Positions 6,443-12,940 are shown, numbered from the stretch's first letter. The stretch is DNA of 17,022 bases from Candidatus Pacearchaeota archaeon (GCA_002688335.1 NZCQ01000029.1:1-17022), one strand, 5' to 3'. Notes: a model not told the origin generated them from the letters alone. Numbers and translations are program-made.

Positions 6443-7141
6443 ATGGAAAAAAAGAAAATTCATAAATTTAAAACAAAAATATTGGGAATTAAGAATCTCT
6501 GCGAAGATACAAAACATTTTATTATATCAACTCCTGATGATTTTGATTTCCATCCAGGTCAATTCATATCTTTAATAATGGACAAAGACGGAGGCAAAAT
6601 AAAAAGGCCTTATTCAATAGCTTCAAAACCAGCCCCTTTATCACTAGAACTTTGTATAAAAATTATTCCTGACGGAAACATAACTCCTTTGTTGGACAAA
6701 CTCAGGGAAGGAAATGAAATAGATGCCTTAGGCCCGTTAGGACATTTTACAATAAAAGACATTTCAAAAGATCTGATATTCATATCAACAGGAACCGGAA
6801 TAACTCCTTTTAGGTCCATGATCCATCATCTTCTAAATAACAATCATAAAAATAATGTAAGGCTAATAACTGGTTATAGGTATGAAAAAGGAATCCTATA
6901 TGAAAGCGAACTTAATGGATTATCAAATAAACATTCAAATTTCTCTTATCATAGGGTTCTTAGCAGACCAGATAACGAGAAAGATCAAAAAGGATATGTC
7001 CAAGACGTATTAAAAAAGGATATCAGCAAAGATGCTCACTATTATATCTGCGGCCTAAAAGAAATGGTAAACTCTGTAAAAGATCTTCTTTTAAAAGAAG
7101 GAATCCCAAAAGAAAATATTTTCTTCGAGAAGTATGACTGA
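6443..7141 (+). CDS. FAD/NAD(P)-binding oxidoreductase, ferredoxin-NADP reductase-like
   Basis: The 232-residue protein has the two-domain FNR fold. The N-terminal beta-barrel contains HPGQFISL (37-44) and the FAD-binding RPYSIAS (55-61), then PLLDKLREGNEIDALGPLGHF. The NAD(P) domain begins LIFISTGTGITPFRSM (111-126) with the GTGxTP loop, then GYRYEKGILYESEL, YYICGLKEMV and a C-terminal FFEKYD in the place of the usual terminal aromatic. No ferredoxin or Rieske domain is attached, so it must pass electrons to a separate partner. Next to Fe-S assembly and radical-SAM genes, it may reduce a ferredoxin or flavodoxin for them; that is inference. It could equally be a general ferredoxin or flavodoxin reductase. 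Confidence 0.85.
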   Translation: MEKKKIHKFKTKILGIKNLCEDTKHFIISTPDDFDFHPGQFISLIMDKDGGKIKRPYSIASKPAPLSLELCIKIIPDGNITPLLDKLREGNEIDALGPLGHFTIKDISKDLIFISTGTGITPFRSMIHHLLNNNHKNNVRLITGYRYEKGILYESELNGLSNKHSNFSYHRVLSRPDNEKDQKGYVQDVLKKDISKDAHYYICGLKEMVNSVKDLLLKEGIPKENIFFEKYD

Positions 7142-7145
7142 AAGA

Positions 7146-7253
7146 TCATACTTCTAGTTTAAATGCTTTCTTTATGTCTTACCATTTATGAACCCTTCCT
7201 TTCCCAATGTCCTCTTCAGCTCTTTCTATTTTCTTTTTAGTTTCTTCACTTAA
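7146..7253 (-). pseudogene. Relic of an antitoxin-like gene C-terminus
   Basis: Read on the minus strand, 7253 to 7146 gives LSEETKKKIERAEEDIGKG, then RVHKW, a TAA stop, then DIKKAFKLEV and a final stop. The pattern LSEETxxxIExAxxxIxxGxVxxxEDIKxxL is typical of the C-terminus of small archaeal antitoxin-like proteins, with the internal TAA replacing an expected Glu codon. There is no start and the 5' part is gone: the readable frame ends in TAA at 7254-7256, where the arm of the 90-bp element begins. It looks like a decayed gene truncated at the repeat. Based on pattern memory only. Confidence 0.5.
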
Positions 7254-7361
7254 TTACATATAGAGAACTTTGCATAAATGTCATTTGCGAAGCAAATCAA
7301 AGCAAAGTTCTTCTTAGAGAATGAGAAAAACGGAGTTTTTCAAAGTTCTCTATATGTAATT
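7252..7361. repeat. 90-bp inverted-repeat element, copy 2, within extended 21-bp arms
   Basis: Bases 7262-7351 repeat the element of 2431-2520 with one substitution (7301). Here the palindrome continues outward: AATTACATAT (7252-7261) pairs perfectly with ATATGTAATT (7352-7361), making 21-bp arms. Copy 1 lacks these extra arms, so the 90-bp unit is the conserved part. The element sits in the gene-free stretch upstream of suf. Confidence 0.85.
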
Positions 7362-7377
7362 TATAAAATGTTTTATT

Positions 7378-7550
7378 CCTCCAACTGGGTTTAATACTCC
7401 GGGAGCTTGCTCCGAGGGGTGTGGGGCGCAGTAAGTTGGAGGTTAAAATACCCCGCAGCTTATGGCAACTCATTAGAGTTGACATGCTCGAGAATCTTTG
7501 ATTCTCGATGTGCTGCGAAGTGAGCGAAGCGAACGGTGGGATTTTTATTA
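7378..7550. other. GC-rich structured intergenic region, possible ncRNA
   Basis: This stretch is visibly richer in G and C than its AT-rich surroundings and full of inverted repeats. CCTCCAACT (7378-7386) pairs with AGTTGGAGG (7434-7442). GGAG-CTTG-CTCC is an internal hairpin (about 7402-7413). CAACTC-ATTA-GAGTTG spans 7466-7481. TCGAGAATC-TTT-GATTCTCGA spans 7488-7508 with a perfect 9-bp stem. GCGAAG is repeated directly near 7515-7532. I cannot match it to tRNA, rRNA, RNase P or SRP RNA. The only long frame across it (7297-7485, minus) covers the repeat too and is not convincing. It may be a structured RNA or another repeat family. Confidence 0.5.
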
Positions 7551-7564
7551 AAACCTTACACCAT

Positions 7565-7584
7565 ATCTTAACTATAGTTAAGAT
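7565..7584. promoter_or_regulatory. Perfect 20-bp palindrome, candidate suf operator
   Basis: ATCTTAACTATAGTTAAGAT reads the same on both strands over all 20 bases. It touches the TATA box of sufB at 7584, so it covers the TFB-recognition element. A bound protein would block or help assembly of the basal machinery. A core with 14 of 15 matching bases lies at 823-837 before the IscA-fusion gene. Confidence 0.65.
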
Positions 7585-7590
7585 TTATAA
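7584..7590 (+). promoter_or_regulatory. TATA box of the suf operon
   Basis: TTTATAA is centred 29 bases before the sufB ATG at 7616, the spacing expected for a leaderless or very short-leader archaeal transcript. No Shine-Dalgarno sequence is visible before sufB, which agrees. Confidence 0.6.
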
Positions 7591-7615
7591 ACCCTTAAAA
7601 CATTATTAATTAATT

Positions 7616-9052
7616 ATGTCAGACTTGCAAATAGTTCCACCTTCATTAGAAGAACAAGAAGTTATAGAAATAAATAGAGAAAACTATGACCATTATAACG
7701 AAGAGAGATTAACATACAAGGCCGAACCCGGATTAACAGAAGAACTTGCTCGCAAAATTTCAAGTGATAAGGGAGAACCTAAGTGGATGCTAAATAAAAG
7801 GTTAACCGCATTAAGAGTTTTTAAAGAAAAAGAACTTCCCAAATGGGGCCCAGATCTTTCTAATTTAGATCTATCTAAGATTATTTATTATATGAAACCA
7901 GATGCAAAAAAGAATGCAAACTCTATAGGGGAAATTCCAGAAGATATAAGGAAAACTTATGAAAAACTTGGCATTCCAAAAGCTGAAAGAGAATACTTGG
8001 GGGGTAGCGGTTTTCAATATGAGAGCGAGTCTGTTTATCACAATCTTAAAAAAGAGCTAGCAGATAAAGGAGTAGTGTTTTTAGATATGGATGAGGCTGT
8101 CCAAAAATATCCAGAAAAAGTTAAGAAATATTTCATGACTAATTGCGTTCCAATAAATCTTCATAAGTTCTCAGCCCTTCATGCAGCAGTTTGGTCAGGA
8201 GGTACCTTCATTTATATTCCAAAAAATGTAAAAGTTGATATTCCATTGCAAGCCTATTTTAGAATGAATGCTAAAAAGGGCGGACAGTTTGAACACACTT
8301 TAATAATAGTTGATGAAGGAGCAGAAGTACATTATATTGAAGGATGCTCTGCTCCCCAATACACCGAGAATTCATTACATGCGGGATGTGTAGAAATTCA
8401 TGTAATGAAGAATGCTCGAGCTAGATACTCCTCAATAGAAAATTGGTCTAAAAACACTTACAACTTGAACACAAAACGTGCAGTTGTCCATGAAAATGGA
8501 GTGATGGAATGGATTAATGGCAACGCAGGAAGCGCTATAACAATGCTCTATCCCTGCTCAGTCCTTCTAGGAGAAAATGCAAAAACAGACTACATAGGAA
8601 TAGCTTATGCGGGAGAAGGCCAATACCAAGATACAGGATGCAAGGTTTATCACTTAGCACCTAACACATCCTCATCGGTTCTAAGCAAGGGCATTAGCAT
8701 AGACGGAGGAATATCTTCATACAGGGGGATAGTGGATATTAAAAAAGGAGCCGTAAATAGTAAATCAAATGTACGATGTGATGGATTAATGCTTGACAAT
8801 AAGTCAAAAGCTCTAACAACCCCTAGCATGGATGTTCATGAAAATGATGTAAAAGTCGCTCATGAAGCAGCAGTTGGAAAGGTTGAAGAAGATCAATTAT
8901 TCTATCTAATGTCAAGAGGTTTATCGGAGGATGAAGCAATTAAATTAATAGTAGCAGGATACATTGAACCTCTAATAAAAGAGCTCCCAATGGAATACGC
9001 AGTTGAACTCAATAGACTTATTGAACTTGAGATTGAAAACTCTGTTTGCTGA
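7616..9052 (+). CDS. sufB: Fe-S cluster assembly protein SufB
   Basis: SufB is the scaffold subunit of the SUF Fe-S assembly complex and binds SufC. The 478-residue protein has full family length. Conserved blocks: GGSGFQYESESVYHNL (129-144), ALHAAVWSGGTFIYIPKNV (188-205), EHTLIIVDEGAEVHYIEGCSAP (226-247), the beta-helix core with WSKNTYNLNTKRA, and YRGIVDIKKGAVNSKSNVRCD. C388 of RCDG and H416/E417 of AHEAAVGKVEEDQLFYLMSRGL match the cluster-forming region. No SufD is encoded in this operon, so a SufB homodimer with SufC is likely, as in many archaea. First gene of the operon, directly behind the palindromic promoter. Confidence 0.97.
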   Translation: MSDLQIVPPSLEEQEVIEINRENYDHYNEERLTYKAEPGLTEELARKISSDKGEPKWMLNKRLTALRVFKEKELPKWGPDLSNLDLSKIIYYMKPDAKKNANSIGEIPEDIRKTYEKLGIPKAEREYLGGSGFQYESESVYHNLKKELADKGVVFLDMDEAVQKYPEKVKKYFMTNCVPINLHKFSALHAAVWSGGTFIYIPKNVKVDIPLQAYFRMNAKKGGQFEHTLIIVDEGAEVHYIEGCSAPQYTENSLHAGCVEIHVMKNARARYSSIENWSKNTYNLNTKRAVVHENGVMEWINGNAGSAITMLYPCSVLLGENAKTDYIGIAYAGEGQYQDTGCKVYHLAPNTSSSVLSKGISIDGGISSYRGIVDIKKGAVNSKSNVRCDGLMLDNKSKALTTPSMDVHENDVKVAHEAAVGKVEEDQLFYLMSRGLSEDEAIKLIVAGYIEPLIKELPMEYAVELNRLIELEIENSVC

Positions 9053-9062
9053 TTTTTCTAAA

Positions 9063-10256
9063 ATGAATAAAAAAGATTTCCCCATATTCGAACACCATCC
9101 AGATTTAGTTTATCTAGATAGCGGAGCAACTTCACAAAGGCCAAGACAAGTAATCAATTCAATCACAGATTTCCACGAAAAAGAAAATGCAAACATTAAC
9201 AGGGGAATTTACACATTGAGTGAACAAGCAACAGAGAAATATAAACTAGCCAGAAAAAAAGTAGCCGATTTCATAAATGCTAAAGAAAATGAAATAATCT
9301 TTACAAGAAATACCACCGAATCAATCAATCTTCTAGCTTCAACAATAAAACCTATAATAAGTAAAGGAAAAAACGAAATCTTATTAACAGAAATAGAACA
9401 TCATTCCAATCTAGTTCCTTGGCAGGAATTCGCAAAGAAAAACAATATGAAACTGAGATTCATTCCCCTAATGGAAAACTATGAACTAGATTATGATAAA
9501 GCAAAGGAACTAATAAATGAGAAGACAGCAATACTCTCAATAACTCATATCTCAAACGTCCTAGGAACGATTAATGATATAAAATTATTAATCGATTTAG
9601 CAAAAGAAAAAAAAGCATTAACAATAATTGATGCTGCCCAATCTGTTGCACACATGAAGATCGATGTTAAAAAACTAGATTGTGACTTCCTAGTTTTTTC
9701 ATCTCACAAGATGTTAGGTCCAACAGGAATTGGAATTCTCTATGGAAAAAAAGATCTACTAGAAAGATTGTCTCCCTACCAGTATGGGGGAGGAATGATT
9801 AATACGGTCAGTTATCAAGATTCAACTTATGCGGATCTTCCAGAGAAATTTGAAGCAGGAACACAAAATATAGCAGAATCCATAGCACTTGGAGAAGCAA
9901 TTAACTATCTAGAAAAAATAGGTTTTGATAAAATAAAAGAACATGAAAAAGGGCTCCTAAATTATGCGCTAGAAAAACTAAATGAGATAGAATGCATAGA
10001 ACTCTATAGTCCTGAAAAAGATAAATCTTCTTCAATAATATCTTTCAATCTAAAAGGAATTCATCCTCATGATGTTGCACAAATACTTTCAGACAATAAT
10101 ATTGCAGTCAGGGCCGGCCATCATTGCTGCATGCCTCTTATGAAAAAACTAGGAATTCCAGGAACAGTACGAGCTAGTTTCTCAATTTACAACACAAAAG
10201 AAGACATAGACAGACTAATAGAAGGGTTAAAAAAAGTTCAGGAGGTTTTCAAGTAA
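9063..10256 (+). CDS. sufS: Cysteine desulfurase SufS (class V aminotransferase)
   Basis: SufS takes sulfur from L-cysteine as a persulfide. The 397-residue PLP enzyme has LDSGATSQRP (18-27), TRNTTESINL, the EIEHHSNLVPW block, D190 and Q193 in IIDAAQSV, and the Schiff-base lysine K216 in SSHKMLGPTG. The catalytic cysteine is C355 in VRAGHHCCMPLM; the doubled cysteine replaces the usual CAQ. The short loop before the cysteine is the group II type that depends on a sulfur acceptor such as SufU. The frame is open from 9003 inside sufB, but ATG 9063, ten bases after the sufB stop, matches the family start (FPIFEHHPDLVYLDSGATSQ). Translation probably follows from the sufB message. Confidence 0.96.
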   Translation: MNKKDFPIFEHHPDLVYLDSGATSQRPRQVINSITDFHEKENANINRGIYTLSEQATEKYKLARKKVADFINAKENEIIFTRNTTESINLLASTIKPIISKGKNEILLTEIEHHSNLVPWQEFAKKNNMKLRFIPLMENYELDYDKAKELINEKTAILSITHISNVLGTINDIKLLIDLAKEKKALTIIDAAQSVAHMKIDVKKLDCDFLVFSSHKMLGPTGIGILYGKKDLLERLSPYQYGGGMINTVSYQDSTYADLPEKFEAGTQNIAESIALGEAINYLEKIGFDKIKEHEKGLLNYALEKLNEIECIELYSPEKDKSSSIISFNLKGIHPHDVAQILSDNNIAVRAGHHCCMPLMKKLGIPGTVRASFSIYNTKEDIDRLIEGLKKVQEVFK

Positions 10257-10366
10257 TCAATCTTTTAGTATCTGTTATAGTTATGGGTGAGCATCATCTA
10301 GCCATAAGGAAAAGCTTAATCATTATTACATTAGATTAACAGCAAATTAAAACTAAAAAACTAAAA
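10257..10366 (+). other. Gap between sufS and sufU
   Basis: The 110 bases contain no convincing promoter, hairpin or RNA gene. There is only an 18-codon frame (10283-10339) with no recognisable product. The stretch just before sufU is a run of A and CTAAAA repeats without a Shine-Dalgarno site. The gap is the longest inside the operon, so a weak internal promoter cannot be excluded. Confidence 0.4.
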
Positions 10367-10723
10367 ATGAATATCTATACTGAAATAATTCTAGATTTAT
10401 ACAAAAATCCCAAAAACAAAGGAGTTTTAGAAAATCCAACACACGAGTCAGGAAGAAATAATCCTCTTTGTGGAGATGAAATTAAAATTCAGTTGATTAT
10501 AGAAGAAAATAAAATTAAAGATGTAAAATTCTTGGGACAAGGTTGCGCAATATCACAAGCCTCTGCCTCTTTATTAACAGATAAAATAAAAAATATGAAT
10601 GTTGAAGAAGTTAAAAGTTTAAATAAAGAAAATGTTCTGGATCTATTACACATACCAATCTCTCCAGGAAGATTAAAATGCGCATTACTAAGTTTAGATA
10701 CATTGAAAGAGGCCTTAAAATAA
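10367..10723 (+). CDS. sufU: SufU/IscU-like sulfur acceptor or scaffold
   Basis: This 118-residue U-type protein keeps the three conserved cysteines and the aspartate: C35 and D37 in NPLCGDEI, C60 in GQGCAISQASASLLTD, and C105 in GRLKCALLSL. GCAISxASAS is the SufU-type version of the second cysteine motif. It is shorter than typical SufU (about 145 residues) because the insertion between the second and third cysteine is nearly absent, a feature closer to IscU. SufU in Gram-positive bacteria accepts persulfide from SufS through a zinc site; which role applies here is open. Its last codons lie in a 24-bp repeat duplicated before sufC. Confidence 0.9.
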   Translation: MNIYTEIILDLYKNPKNKGVLENPTHESGRNNPLCGDEIKIQLIIEENKIKDVKFLGQGCAISQASASLLTDKIKNMNVEEVKSLNKENVLDLLHIPISPGRLKCALLSLDTLKEALK

Positions 10724-10733
10724 AATGTTAGAA
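10710..10733 (+). repeat. 24-bp direct repeat, left copy
   Basis: The 24 bases begin AGGCCTTAAAATAAAATG and end TTAGAA. They cover the last codons and stop of sufU and the first three codons of the unknown 159-residue gene. An exact copy is at 11183-11206. Confidence 0.95.
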
Positions 10734-11204
10734 GAAAAATTTGAAGATTTTTTAGACAAGTTAGAATTAGATCTAGTAAGAGAAGGTTGGTATTCTGAAA
10801 GTTCCCTTAGTTTTAGAGGTAAAAGAGAAAGATCCTATGAAAATCCGGAGTTTGAGATGGCATTAACCCATTCAGGAAATTTAGCATTTAGTGAAATAAG
10901 GACAGTTTTACATAATTCAAAATATTTCTGGGAATTCCATCTTGGTGGGGAAATTAAACCAACAGAAGAGATTTTCCCACATGAATTATTAAGATTTAAA
11001 CAATTTGCTATAAGAAATTCAGATCAATCAAGACCCTATCACCATCAATTAACATTTACAGCTGATAGTGCAGAAGATAACGGTTTAGTATATGAAAGAA
11101 CGGTAATGGGACACATTAATTCATTTAAGGGGAATGAAATAATTTGTTACAATGGGACAGAGGTTTACGTTGCTGATTTTAAAGGCCTTAAAATAAAATG
11201 TTAG
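10725..11204 (+). CDS. Unknown 159-residue protein inserted in the suf operon
   Basis: I do not recognise this protein. It is soluble, with a helical acidic start (EEKFEDFLDKLELDLVREGW) followed by alternating hydrophobic and polar stretches that suggest beta strands (ENPEFEMALTHSGNLAFSEIRTV, YFWEFHLGGE, YHHQLTFTAD). It contains two cysteines (ICYNG and the C-terminal KIKC). The start ATG lies in the left copy of a 24-bp direct repeat and the stop TAG in the right copy, where the repeat is read in another frame. The start codon context is therefore the same as that of sufC. It appears to be a cassette placed between sufU and sufC without breaking either. It is not a known Suf component. Confidence 0.75.
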   Translation: MLEEKFEDFLDKLELDLVREGWYSESSLSFRGKRERSYENPEFEMALTHSGNLAFSEIRTVLHNSKYFWEFHLGGEIKPTEEIFPHELLRFKQFAIRNSDQSRPYHHQLTFTADSAEDNGLVYERTVMGHINSFKGNEIICYNGTEVYVADFKGLKIKC

Positions 11205-11206
11205 AA
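11183..11206 (+). repeat. 24-bp direct repeat, right copy
   Basis: Identical over 24 bases to 10710-10733, 473 bases downstream. It contains the stop codon of the unknown gene and the ATG plus next two codons of sufC, which overlap by seven bases. Confidence 0.95.
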
Positions 11207-11941
11207 ATTAAAAATCTTCATGTTGAAATAGAAGGAAAGGAAATTCTTAAGGGCGTTAATCTAAAATTAGAAAAAGGAAAAGTTCATGCTTTAATGGGTC
11301 CCAATGGATCTGGTAAAAGCACTTTAGCGAATGTCGTCATGGGCCATCCAAAATATACAATTACCAAGGGCGAAATCCTTCTAGATGGACAATCTATAAA
11401 TGAACTAAGCCCAGATGAAAGAGCAAAAAAAGGTCTTTTCTTATCGTTTCAATATCCAAGCGAAGTGGATGGAGCCACTATCTCTACCTTCTTAAGACAA
11501 GCATTAAACAGTTCAAGGAAGGCAAGGGGAGAAGAACCAATCTCAGTCTTAGATTTTCACAATCTATTAAAAGAAAAACTTAGGCTCCTCAATACTGAGG
11601 AATCTTTTGCAGAAAGATATCTCAATCAAGGATTCTCGGGTGGAGAAAAGAAGAAATCTGAAATTCTTCAACTGGCTATTTTAAATCCCGGCATAGCAAT
11701 TCTCGACGAAACCGATTCTGGCACGGACATAGACGCCTTAAAAGTCATAGCAGATAATATCAATAAAGTTATGGGTGAAAATAAGATAGTCTTAATAATC
11801 ACTCACTATAAAAGAATCTTAGAACATGTCAAACCTGATAAATTATCTATTCTTATTAATGGTAAAATAGCCTTAGAAGGAAATGCGGAGCTAGTTGATC
11901 AACTAGAAGAAAAAGGATATGGCTGGATCGAGGAAGATTGA
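11198..11941 (+). CDS. sufC: Fe-S cluster assembly ATPase SufC
   Basis: SufC is the ABC-type ATPase that drives conformational change in the SufB scaffold. The 247-residue protein has all motifs: Walker A GPNGSGKST (34-42), Q-loop Q85 in LSFQYPSEV, the SufC-type signature FSGGEKKKSEILQ (146-158), Walker B IAILDETDSGTDIDAL with catalytic E171, and switch H203 in IITHYKRIL. LDExDSGxDIDAL separates SufC from transporter ATPases. There is no membrane segment. The start overlaps the unknown gene by seven bases, and no Shine-Dalgarno sequence is present. Together with sufB it gives a minimal SufBC core. It is the last gene of the operon. Confidence 0.97.
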   Translation: MLEIKNLHVEIEGKEILKGVNLKLEKGKVHALMGPNGSGKSTLANVVMGHPKYTITKGEILLDGQSINELSPDERAKKGLFLSFQYPSEVDGATISTFLRQALNSSRKARGEEPISVLDFHNLLKEKLRLLNTEESFAERYLNQGFSGGEKKKSEILQLAILNPGIAILDETDSGTDIDALKVIADNINKVMGENKIVLIITHYKRILEHVKPDKLSILINGKIALEGNAELVDQLEEKGYGWIEED

Positions 11942-11948
11942 TTAATAC

Positions 11949-11978
11949 AACCTCAGCATTACTTATTTGAGTAAGGTT
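11949..11978 (+). terminator. Imperfect hairpin after sufC
   Basis: AACC (11949-11952) and TTACT (11959-11963) pair with AGTAA (11970-11974) and GGTT (11975-11978), leaving a six-base bulge. It lies eight bases past the sufC stop. No T-run follows, so a role in 3' end formation or stability is only possible. Confidence 0.3.
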
Positions 11979-12016
11979 ATAACTCTAAATTATAATCGAT
12001 AAAACTCTAAGAAAAA

Positions 12017-12175
12017 TCAAATCACTCCCAACCTAACTAATGTTCCGAAAAAAATAGAAATCCAGATAACAAAAGCAACTATTAACCACTCCTTTTTCCT
12101 ATTACTTCTTGAGAAAGCAACTATCGCTAATGCAAGCGTTGCCAATACTAATGGAATAAACTCTATGGTTGTCAT
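12017..12175 (-). CDS. Small membrane protein, two predicted helices (52 aa)
   Basis: ATG at 12173-12175 opens 52 codons. The product has two hydrophobic stretches, IEFIPLVLATLALAIVAF (4-21) and WLIVAFVIWISIFFGTLV (30-47), joined by a basic turn (SRSNRKKE), so a hairpin with the loop facing the cytoplasm is likely. A strong Shine-Dalgarno (AGGAGG, minus strand near 12184-12189) precedes the ATG by about eight bases. The start overlaps the stop of the upstream small gene in ATGA. These signals make the gene credible despite its size. No family recognised. Confidence 0.65.
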   Translation of the reverse strand: MTTIEFIPLVLATLALAIVAFSRSNRKKEWLIVAFVIWISIFFGTLVRLGVI

Positions 12176-12333
12176 GGTAATAAACCTCCTATGACCATTA
12201 AAAAGTTACCGAAAGCAAATAAAACAAGTGCTATTGGGTTTGAAGGATTTGTAATTATAAACGGCATTGTTATTACTACAACAAATCCAGCAACAACCCT
12301 TAATGTAAAACCTGTTTTAGCATTCTTATTCAT
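12172..12333 (-). CDS. Small membrane protein, two predicted helices (53 aa)
   Basis: ATG at 12331-12333 opens 53 codons ending in TGA that overlaps the next start. The protein begins MNKNAKTGFTLRVVAGFVVVITMPFIIT and has a second hydrophobic stretch, PIALVLFAFGNFLMVIGGLL, so it is a two-helix hairpin like its partner. A TATA box (12356-12363) is about 27 bases upstream, consistent with a leaderless message, while the second gene uses a Shine-Dalgarno. The pair may form a small membrane complex; no function is recognised. Confidence 0.65.
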   Translation of the reverse strand: MNKNAKTGFTLRVVAGFVVVITMPFIITNPSNPIALVLFAFGNFLMVIGGLLP

Positions 12334-12355
12334 TAAATAACAAACAATAATTAAC

Positions 12356-12363
12356 TTATATAA
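12356..12363 (-). promoter_or_regulatory. TATA box of the small membrane gene pair
   Basis: TTATATAA on the minus strand is centred about 27 bases before ATG 12333. It lies just past the stop of the cysteine-rich gene, so the pair has its own promoter. Confidence 0.5.
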
Positions 12364-12370
12364 TTAACTC

Positions 12371-12940
12371 TCACCTTGGACACTCTCCCTCTGTCCAATA
12401 CAAAACATCTTCATTATGACAAGCATGACAACTATTAGAATAAGTTGAAGCACAAGGCCACTTTATGCATTGAATTTTCTCACCATTATTCCATCCACAA
12501 ACCGGATCATATAGCGCAATACATGCGTCACCCTTCCTGCTATCTTCATCACAATAAATCTTCTCTTTATCATCATCTTTCCCATTACTTGGAACAACTT
12601 TAAAATCCTCATCGCAATATCTAACAACACTCTCATCAACCTGTTTCATAAACTGATAGGGATCAACACACAGCTCATTATTACAACCAAAACATCCATA
12701 CTCTCCTGTCTCAGAGTTCCTCATCAATATGATCCCATCATCCTCAAAAGAAAGTTTTTCAACATAATTAACGCCATCATGATTACATTGTCTCGGATAA
12801 CTGTTCATAATTAGATTTCCAACTTCCGCACAACTCTCAAAATTATTAACTCCCTTATCAATTTTCAATATATTAAAAATTAAAAATCCTAGAACAATCA
12901 AAACAATCACAATCAAAACTATGCTTTTATTTCTAGCCAT
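12371..12940 (-). CDS. Membrane-anchored cysteine-rich protein with Kazal-like C-terminus
   Basis: The 189-residue protein starts with a signal anchor (residues 6-25, IVLIVIVLIVLGFLIFNILK) that puts the rest outside the cell. It has 14 cysteines, all after residue 36. Residues 36-60 (SCAEVGNLIMNSYPRQCNHDGVNYVE) form a small two-cysteine motif seen in secreted proteins of small-genome archaea and bacteria. Residues 138-189 resemble a Kazal-type domain: C140, DPVCG at 146-149, a TYSNSCHAC motif (C171, C174) and C187. Kazal domains inhibit serine proteases, but the fold is also used structurally. An ATG with a TATA box 25 bases upstream (12962-12969, minus) fixes the start. The disulfides imply an oxidising exterior. 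Confidence 0.75.
   Translation of the reverse strand: MARNKSIVLIVIVLIVLGFLIFNILKIDKGVNNFESCAEVGNLIMNSYPRQCNHDGVNYVEKLSFEDDGIILMRNSETGEYGCFGCNNELCVDPYQFMKQVDESVVRYCDEDFKVVPSNGKDDDKEKIYCDEDSRKGDACIALYDPVCGWNNGEKIQCIKWPCASTYSNSCHACHNEDVLYWTEGECPR

Noticed and set aside
7297..7485. 62-codon open frame on the minus strand
   Set aside because: It runs across the 90-bp element and the GC-rich hairpin region, has no promoter or family resemblance, and its sequence is explained by those repeats.
7378..7550. tRNA, RNase P or SRP RNA
   Set aside because: No T-loop GTTCGAATC-like sequence, acceptor pairing or conserved RNase P or SRP core was found.
10283..10339. 18-codon frame between sufS and sufU
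   Set aside because: Too short, with no ribosome site or recognisable motif.
10257..10366. C/D-box guide RNA
   Set aside because: A near C-box (GATGATG, minus strand) is present but no matching D box was found.
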